This document shows positions 1-9,700 of a stretch of DNA of 64,000 nt, piece by piece. Position 1 is the stretch's first letter. Each line of letters opens with the position of its first letter. Made by a program: the position numbers and the translations under genes. The stretch spans positions 3,425,001 through 3,489,000 of the forward strand of contig OX335656.1 in assembly GCA_946894095.1 (NCBI GenBank). Reading direction: 5' to 3'. The DNA is from Incurvaria masculella (Eukaryota; Arthropoda; Insecta; Lepidoptera; Incurvariidae). The notes beneath the pieces are model-generated. The model ran no database searches, was not told the DNA's origin, and saw nothing but the letters and a program-made list of their open reading frames with translations.

Positions 1-602
1 AATGATATCCCACCACCCACCAGGGCGCTGGGTGGTCTGCACGCATTTAAAATGTCGTGCAGGAAACTACTTCTGAAACAGCAAAGAGGAATAAAATAAT
101 AATAAAAATAAAATAGCATTAATATACAAACAAAAGAAACGCGCTTTTCTACGTGAACCACTCCTTAACCTACTGCACTATATATATACACTAAACACCG
201 ATTGCACACAACACCTGACGGAATATATTCAAACACATATTACCCGGATATAAACAAACATAAAACACAGACATATACAGATTGCAGACTTAAAATACAC
301 ACATAATTCACACACAATCACACACCTTCACACCCTTAATTCATACACAAGCAGTACACACCCTCACACCTCACCATGAACTCACACACACTCACACGGC
401 AGCGGCTGAAAACACTGTAAAAATGTGCAAAATAAACTGTATTTTTCTTTTTCTTTCTTTCTTTCTTCTTTAAGGATTCTGATAACACGGGCTCCAATCG
501 GGTGAATGTCCTAAACGAAATGGACCCTATCGGCGCCGGGAACTTCAGCTAGTGTTACAATAGATTCGAGCAACAAGACGTTGACATATTGCTCGGTTGC
601 AG
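1..602. other. Intron, simple-sequence rich
   Basis: Part of the semaphorin intron before the first visible exon. Contains CA/ACAC-rich sequence at about 240-410 and a CTTT-type microsatellite at about 443-472. No exon with usable splice sites seen. Confidence 0.6.
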
Positions 603-744
603 GCCGTATTCTCGCGGGTGGCGCGCGTGTGCCGCGACGACCGCGGCGGGCCGCACCGCTTCCGCCAGCGGTGGACCTCCTTCCTCAAGTCTCGCCTCAA
701 CTGCTCCGTCGCCGGCGACTACCCCTTCTACTTCAACGAGATCC
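603..744 (+). CDS. Sema-1a: Semaphorin exon, sema domain
   Basis: Acceptor TTGCAG at 597-602, donor GTGAGT at 745. Begins in phase 0 and reads [16 protein letters not shown] through DYPFYFNEI. The cysteines and the FxRVARVC and PFYFNEI motifs are typical of the sema beta-propeller. One base is carried into the next exon. Confidence 0.9.
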
Positions 745-3700
745 GTGAGTGTGGCTGGCGGACATTCTATCCCGTCTGCCGGTGGACCCTAGTGGTTAAT
801 GTTCTCATACATATGTCGAAGGCCGCGTGTTCCAATCCTAGGGTATGCACTACTTTCTTTCTTATACGAGATTTTAATGTGCATTTTTCGTTGAAATCGG
901 AACCCATGTAAAACTGTAGGAGCTCGGGTCAAGCCCTCCCGGGTTTTTTTTATATAACTGGACATGAATGGCTAATACCGAACTGACCGTCAGATTTTAA
1001 TTAGCCAAACTACGCCACGTGGGAACTAGGTGCCATGCCAGGACCTTCCTTATATTGCTCGGCTACATTAAAACTGGGTGGAAAACACGGACAATTTTTA
1101 TTGCCGCATCGACCATCGTTCATTCAATGCGATGGTACCAACCCGGGCGGGATTAACCCTACCACCAAGTAAGTATAGAAGAGGACCTACAGATTTACGT
1201 GGCATCCACCGGTCAGCCACCACAGTTGAAAATGGTCACCCATCCAGAACCTGACCGCGCTCAGAGGTGCTTCCCAATATTATCGATTCGCAAGGTGTCG
1301 CACACTGAGCTACCGATGGGCATTATATTAAAGATGGTCGAAGCAGAAATGTAACATTGTAATGTTTTCCATCTACTTAGTGCAATGTAGTCGGGGTCCT
1401 GGGGGTAACATGCGTAAGATCGACCGATTCTGAGCAAATCAGAAGTGTTTATATCATACCTTCTGCGCTCTTATTAGAAATAAACTATGACATCCACTTC
1501 TGATTGGTGCAGATTTGATCGAATTCCCTCGTATATTTTCCCTTCCCTCCTGACTGGAAAAGACGGAAATTGTCATCGCCGCTCCGACCCTCGTTCATCG
1601 TGCAATGGTATCAATCCGGCCGGTTGGTTTCGAACCACGAACGACAAATCCTTTAGACGCCTGTTACGACATGCATGTATTGTTTTTATGTGTAGGAGAG
1701 ATACCTACCTAAATTGCATTTACCTCTTCAACTATAACTTTAAAGCGTGCCGTTTCATCCGTTTCAGAGTCATCAACGGAGCTGATAGACGGTGTGTACG
1801 GCGGGCTGTCCGCCCAGCTCGTGTACGGCACCTTCACGACGCCTCCCAACAGCATCTCCGGCAGCGCCGTCTGCGCCTTCAGCATGCAGGACGTGGTGGA
1901 CACCTTCGAAGGAAACTTCAAGGAGCAGTCGGCCATTAACTCCAATTGGTTGCCCGTTAATAGTGCTAAGGTGGGTTGTTATTAGGCTTAGTTCACCCTT
2001 TAGATCAGACTTTACTTGCTTCCTTGCATTGGGCTGAATGCCTTTTACCGTATTATGAATTTTATAGCTTATTACAATTTGCCTAAGTCCAATATAATTC
2101 GATGAACATCGTCAGCCTTTAAAACTGCTAAAAAGCCGTAAAAACGTCACGAGGCATATGGCGAACGCTAGACTGACAACCCCCATCACTTTCGAACTTT
2201 CATGGGAGCTACGAAACAATCCCATGTTTTTTCACACCATGTTTAAAGGACCCCAGGTGGGCTTTGAAGTAAACATTTCTGCAAAAAGTGCTGAGAGGTC
2301 TGTTAGTTCTTATTTTGGGATAGTGGAGAGTGAACGGATGTATTCCATGCCTGTTGAGCGTTAAGCGATAGTAGGAAGGGGCAGAACACTTGCATTATGG
2401 TGGCTACTTAATAAAAACGTTCCATTTTTTTTTTTTTATGTGACTGGACATGGATGGCTAATACCACAAGTTCTGTCATGGTATTGGCCCAACACACCAC
2501 ATGGGAACTAGGTGCCATGCCAGGACCTTCCTTATATTGCACGGCTACATTGAACTGGATGGAAAACACGGACAATTTTCATTGCCGCTTCGACCATCGT
2601 TCATCCAATGCGATGGTACCAACCCGGACGGGATAAATCCTACCACCTAGTAAGTAAGGAAGGGGACCTACAGCTTAACGTGGAATCCGAACCACGGCCA
2701 GCCTCTCTCAACGGTCGAATGGTCACCCATCCAAGACCAGACCGGACCCAGCGTTGCTTAACTTCGGAGAGCGATCGCCGAAGTGTCGCACCACTGGGAA
2801 TTTATTAAATTAAACCACCATTATTCGTTATTAAATTAATGTGGTTGCAGGTGCCAGACCCACGTCCGGGGACGTGTCACAACGACTCCAAGAGTCTCCC
2901 GGACCAGACCCTTAACTTCATCAAGACACACGCGCTCATGGACGAGTCCGTGCCCGCGTTCTTTGGAGAACCCATTGTCATCAGGACTAGTTTTCAGTGA
3001 GTTTTTACTTATATATTTATGAATGTGTGGGCTCAAAAATCGTGAAAACGCTACTCAAAACTCCTACGTGTTCATGGTAACCTGTAACATCTACAGTCAA
3101 ATACATAATAAATAATTTGTTTTTGTTTCAGCTATCGGTTTACTCAGATTGCAGTAGACCCACAGGTGAAAACGCCTGGAGGCAAGGCGTATGACGTCCT
3201 TTTTATAGGAACAGGTACATAACCCTTGATTTATTTTAACTTATATCTAATGTGTATATCCTAGACAAATCATGCATTTTATTATTCAAAGCTCTCTCAA
3301 ATTTATCAGCTCCGTCCAATGAAGGAAAACTAACAGAATTAGGAAGAGGGGTTGTTCAAGGCTCTAACCTCGTTCCACAACTTCACAAAAAATTACCACT
3401 CCACAGACAACGGGAAAATCATTAAAGCAATCAACGCGGCCTCCTACGACTCGCCGAAAAGGGTGGTGCCAGTGGTGGTGGAGGAGCTGCAGGCGTTCCC
3501 GTCAGGCGAGCCGGTCCGCTCGCTGCGAGTGGCGCGCAACATCAACACGTCCGGGGACGGCGGCGGGCGGCTCATCGCCGTGTCCGACGCGCAGGTGCTG
3601 TCGCTGCGGCTGCACCGCTGCTCCAGCGAGAAGATCAGCTCTTGCTCGTATGTATTACTTGTTGCATTCTTAAGGTGGGCCAACCCGGCGGGCCTAACTC

Positions 3701-6700
3701 ATTCGCGGGCACGGTACAAAACCGTGCTGTTGCGCTCTGGGACCTTCTCTGTTTCATAAGACAGGCTCCGTGATCAGGAAGATGCAACATGTCCACAAAA
3801 AAGACAATGTGCATAGCGAGTGATTTGGTAAGATTTAAAGTAAACCACAACCGCTGTAGTCAAAAATCTAATAAAAACCAAATAGATCATAAATCTTGAT
3901 AAAATAAGCTATGTCTGATGAGATGTCCAGGAAACCCCACCATGCTATCGATGTGGAAGTAAGACTGTGAAATTAATTGTCAGTATACAATTACTTGCAA
4001 GCAACTGCATATTATTTTATTTGTTCTCAGTTTTTCTCTCTCGGCAGCTATAACGTTAGTCAATGATTGATTTCACATCAAATTAAACATATAATGTACG
4101 TTTTCAGAGAGTGCGTGGCGCTGCAGGACCCATACTGCGCGTGGGACAAGCAGGCTGGCAAGTGCCGTGCGTACGCGCACGGCGTCAGTAAATGGCTCGA
4201 CGAGAGCAGTTTCTACCAGTCTGTCAGCACCGGCAGCCACAGCGCCTGCCCCCATAGTGAGTTCATCGATTTATTTTTTTATTTTATTTTCTTTACCTGC
4301 TTCAAATTCAGGGGTTTCATTAATTAATGTTCCACTGCTATGAGTACACTGGGATTCTTTCAATTCCATTAACATGAATAAATCATTTTATAATCCAAAC
4401 TGTCTGCTCAAGAAATCTTTGAATTTTTCTCTTTAATTGTACATATGTCCTATTTTGTACTACCTACCTTTTTAGATTTGGATCCATTGGAGACATTAGC
4501 TTTATATCTTGGTGTCGTTTAAATCTTTATTTTCTACTCGTTCTTTCTTCCTCTCTTCCTCTCTTACTTTATCTTTCTCTTCAGTAACAGACGTGTAACC
4601 GTCCAGGTAAACTTATAGGCAAGGATGCGAGTGCGGTGGGAGGTCTCAGCAGCGGCCACCTGTACAACGAGCCGCGCAATGAGCAAAAGGGCGAAGTCAT
4701 CAACATCGTTCAGGACAAGGATCACGGCAAGTCACCGGCTACGAACGAAGGTAAGATATTTCAAGTGACAAGAAATTAGGATATTAGGAGTCTTGGCATC
4801 TACATTGAAACATGGTAATTAGATGTTGAAAATTATCACGAAAATATTAGGTCTGGACATCGGCTGGTTGAATCCCGGTTCAGACAAATGTCCAAACAAA
4901 AAATGTGTTTGAATCGGAGATTCAATGTAAGTAGGTACCTGCTTAGATGTTGCATATTATGACATAACGGTAATGTCGATTCGATTGTTCCTGTAAATTT
5001 TCCCGCAGTCTTATTCAATGGCAGAGTTCACAATAGGCTTTCTAGACAAAGTTGCCTTTTTACTCTTATCATAGTAAGATACAGTACTTATAACATAATT
5101 TGCTTTTTAGTAAACTGGATATCAGTTCATTGACACAAAATGGCGTTTATTTTCATATTTTAGAAACATACATGATTACATATTACATGTGAATGTAATA
5201 TTCCTAACATGGCCTTAGTCGTATTGAAGTTATCCTGAATTGCCGCCTGCTGTCTGTGTAGGAATATTTTTATCATCAAAGATCAATTCAAGTATAGCAC
5301 AATATTGTTCCTCATAATTACCTATTCTTTTGGTAACACAATTCTTACACTATTTTCGAAAAAGTTTAAATTAACCGTGTGAAGTGCAGATAATGCATGT
5401 TCGAATCGAGCTTTTAAGGTGGCCCAACCCGGCGGGCCTAACTCATTTGCGGGCACGGTAAAAAACCGTGCTGTTGCGCTCTGGAACCTTCTCTGTTTCA
5501 AAGAATAAGACAGGCTCCGTGATCAGGAAGATGCAACATGTCCACAAAAAAGACAATGTGCATAGTGTATGATTTGGTAAGATTTACGAACATTTTAATT
5601 TCAAAACGACTTATAGCTAAAAGTAAACCACGACCGCTGTAGTAAAAAATCGAACAAAAACCAAATAGATTATAAATCTTGATTAAATAAGCTATGTCTG
5701 ATGACTAATCTTTTTAAGATGTTCTTACTTTATCGTTGCGTAATCCACCTCCAAAGTTATTGTATAAAACGCGCGAAAAATGCGAACTTTCGGACCTTAT
5801 AACTTAGAAACCAAACACAATTTTACAATGCCAATGGTCATCAGACATCTAGTTCGATCAAATAAAGCTATTTGGAGCAATATTTTGGATCTCTGAAAAG
5901 AAATATGGCCGTGATCTTCTTTCCCCTTTTGTATTGGGGAAATGAGCGGGATGGGCCACCTTAAGTAAAAGTTGTGGGCCCAATATAGAGCCCTGACAGA
6001 CACTTCAGAAAAAATCGTTTTCGTTCTACAAACCGTGACACGTGACGGCAGGCCCCGAGGTCCTGGCGGCGGACGCTCTCCCGCCGGCGTACTCCATGGA
6101 GACGCTCGCCCTGGCGGTGGCGGCGGGCGCCATCGCGGCGCTCGGCGCTGGCTTCGCGGCCGGCTACATCTGCGGGCGCCGCTGCAAGAAAGACGAGGAC
6201 GACAACATGCCCTATCCGGACACCGAGTATGAATACTTCGAGCAGAGGCAAAATATCAACAGGTATCGTATCCGGTCGCACAGTGGCGAAGGAACGACTT
6301 TCTGGCGTCCAGCCCGCTTTGGGCTGAGTTGTGGGGTGGCTGATTTCTGAGGGTGTAGGAAATACTAAGTTTATAGTCTTTTGCGTAGCAATATAACCAA
6401 TCTAAATAACCATAACTTAAACGTGTGCTCTTCATAAATTGTAAAATTTGTTTCATCATTATTAGGTACAGATTAGGGGAAGATGAAGCGTTATATATAG
6501 CTTCTGGTTAGTTTCAAGATTGCGAAAGTAATAAGAAACAAATATGATTTGACCACTTGTACCAACTGAGAGTTCAGGAATAGGGACCAAAGACCTATTT
6601 GAACTCAGTCCACCCAAGGGCGGACACAGGGGGGAAAGCATGGAATGACAGGAGTAGCGATCAAAGCTCTCATCGTATAGCGGCAGCCTAGCCACGAGTT

Positions 6701-9700
6701 AGTGCAAAACCACGAACTGTAGTTAGATATCTTACGAATTCGGACGCGCAACATCGAATCTTCGTTGAATTAAATAGCATCCTATGAAGTTCTTACATGT
6801 TTCTACGTGCCGTTGGAACTCGTGGACATCAGTAGTGTGTTAGTTCGTAAGCAAACTCACTCGGTGGCGTCCCCGTTTTTGTATGGCTGCCCCTATTCAA
6901 CCTATTTTCGGTTCCCTCTCCCATCCCTCCATGCTCGCGGCAGAGGGCATAGACTAAGGATAGACTGCTAACGTCATACAACTTACATAACTACTTATTT
7001 TCGCTCACATTAAGGCATTTACAACTAGTTACACCGTCATTAAACTAAGCTTAATTCCAAATGTTTGCTAGGTAGGTGTGATAAAAAGGTTACGTTTTAC
7101 CCAAAAAATTGTATCTATTGATATTCATTGGTTTGTATTTAATGGATTCTCAAATATGAATTGCAATGCCATCTGTTTTATCCCTGTTCAACACTTGTAC
7201 GACGTTAGCAATTTTTCCATGCTATCAGTTCTCTATGGTAGCCAAGCATTCCCGCAGGATACAATTCGAATTCCTCTAAACATGTCGAGACAAGCCTGGA
7301 TCCCCCCTTGAGTCGCCGGTTCGGAGCGGACCGCACCTCCAATGGACTTTCCCCGCGCGCAGGATACAGGCGGAGCCGAAGCTGCTCCAGCAGGTGGAGG
7401 AGGTGACGTACGCGGAGCCGGTGCTGGCGCCGGCGCCGCCGAAGCCGTCCGCGCCGGCGTCGCCGCGCGCGACTCTCCGCCACGCGCCGCACTACCCGGC
7501 GCCGGCGTACCCGCACCCGGCGCACCCGCACCCGCACCCGCACCACCAGGAGACGCTCTTCCAGTTCCAGGGCGACGCGGCCGCGTACCGCGCGCGCGAC
7601 AACTTCGGCACGCTGCGCTCGCACCAGGTATTGTTTGTTTGTGTATATTTTGTTCAAAAGACAGAGATCAATGACACAATATAACAGTATATTGTTTATT
7701 CATCATCCATAGACAGTACACTGGACTTGGATTTCTCGTATTTTATCATTCAGCCAGTTCGGCAATCCCAGCGAAGAAGAACTGGCAAGAAACTCCTCTG
7801 GTTTTTTTTTCAACATCCACTTAGTCAAAGTTTTTAGTTTCGTGTTTAGTTTAAAACACGAAATTAATATGAATTGACGACAATTAACTATTCATGTCGT
7901 ATGCAACAATTCATGACAAATATCAGTTTATTTGTTAAGACGTTGCCAATTGGAGCAAGCCAGTCCCCACAAACGGCACCCGTTCATGAGCATCACGCTG
8001 GGCTCAGCCATCACCTCTCTCAACCATCTTTTGAGGAGACGGTGGAGAGAAGAGGAGACCCGAACATGGAAAAAGGACTGGTTAGCTGTTAGCTTTTAAG
8101 CGGGATAAATGAGAAGGGCTGCTGTGACTTGCGATATCATGAGCAGCACCGGAGCTGAGATAGGATGCGAGAAGGACCGGCTTTATGTGTTACGTGTTTT
8201 TGTTGAAGAATTCACACGAAGACACGACTCACACTTTTAAGGATATCAATAGAGTTTGGACCCTATCACCGTACGGCCGAGGCTTGCGACACCGACGCCT
8301 GCTTCTGCACTTTCACGCAAATTTGCAACTTTGCTGATTTATCAGTAGAGTGTTTTTTTTTTTTTTATGTTAAGCGCGGCATATGGCGTACGCTAGGACC
8401 TAAAGGTGCCCGACGACGCCCATGGGTTTTCGAACATTCAGGGGGGCTGCGAAAACCATGCCGGCCGGCCAGGTGCTTCTTCACACCACGTTTGAAGGAC
8501 CCCAGGTCGTAATTTGGGGGAAATACCTCGAAAGGGAGTTCATTCCATTGTTTACCGACCCTATAGATAAAGGATCTAGAGGATCGGTGAGTTCTTATTT
8601 TTGGAATGTCGACTGTGAATTTGTGCATTTTCTCCCTGTTCCGCGTTGACCGAAGGTAGAAAGGGGACGGAGGAACAGCGTTATGCAGCTCCGACGAGCA
8701 TTCTCCATGGTAAAGACGATAGAAGACAGAGAGAGACCCTACATCCCTTCTGAGTTGGAGGGTCTCCAAATTTAGGGATACCTCGGGGTCGTCAACGAGA
8801 CGCACGGCCCGACGCTGTATCGAGTCCAGGGAGCCAAGCAGGTGCTTAGCTGAGCCGTCCCACAAGTGCGAACAGTACTCCACGCAAGACCTTATCTGCG
8901 CCTTGTAAAGAAGCAGTTTTTGGTCAGGCGTGAAGTACTGACGCACCCTGTTGAGGACTCCCAGCTTTTTTGAGGCGAGCTTGGCTTTATCCTCGATATG
9001 GCGTCCGAAATTAAGGTCATGCGTCAGGTCAACACCAAGGATCCCTATGTGGTCGTCAATATGTAGAGTTGCTCCCTGGAAGGTCGGAGCCGCACTGAAC
9101 GGAGCTCGCTTCGCACTGAACACGCACGCCTGCGTCTTGCTCGCGTTAAACTCGACGAGGTTCTGGAGACCCCACCCGGAAACTTTTTCCAGGGTCTCTT
9201 CGAGTCTAGCAACGAGGCGCCGTCTATCGTCATCCACTTTAGCCCGGCTTGCGGTCTGGTGACTGGTGTACCTGGCTAGCACCGTGCTGTCATCTGCGTA
9301 GCAATCAATGTCGCCCAAATTGAGCAGGTCATTGATGTGCAGCAGAAAAAGGGTTGGGGACAACACAGAGCCCTGCGGCACGCCGGCATTCACAGACATG
9401 GCTTTGGAGCAGCAACCGTCAACCAAGACTTTTATGCTGCGGCCATGCAGGAAGTCGGCGATCCAGTCACACAGCTCGGGTGGAAGGCCGTAAGAGGGCA
9501 GCTTGGAAAGCAGTGCCTTATGCCAGACCCGGTCAAATGCTTTAGCGATATCCAGGCCGATAGCCATACCTTCGCCATGATTTTCGAGCGCATCGCCCAT
9601 CTCATGTGAGACGTATACTAGGAGATCCCCAGCAGATCGATTCGGACGGAAGCCGTATTGATGATCGCTGAGAAGTTCATTGCTCTCTAGATACTTCATC

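Noticed and set aside
7342..7684. Alternative frames across the His/Pro-rich semaphorin exon
   Set aside because: The frame defined by both neighbouring exons gives the semaphorin tail; the others are shadows in GC-rich DNA.
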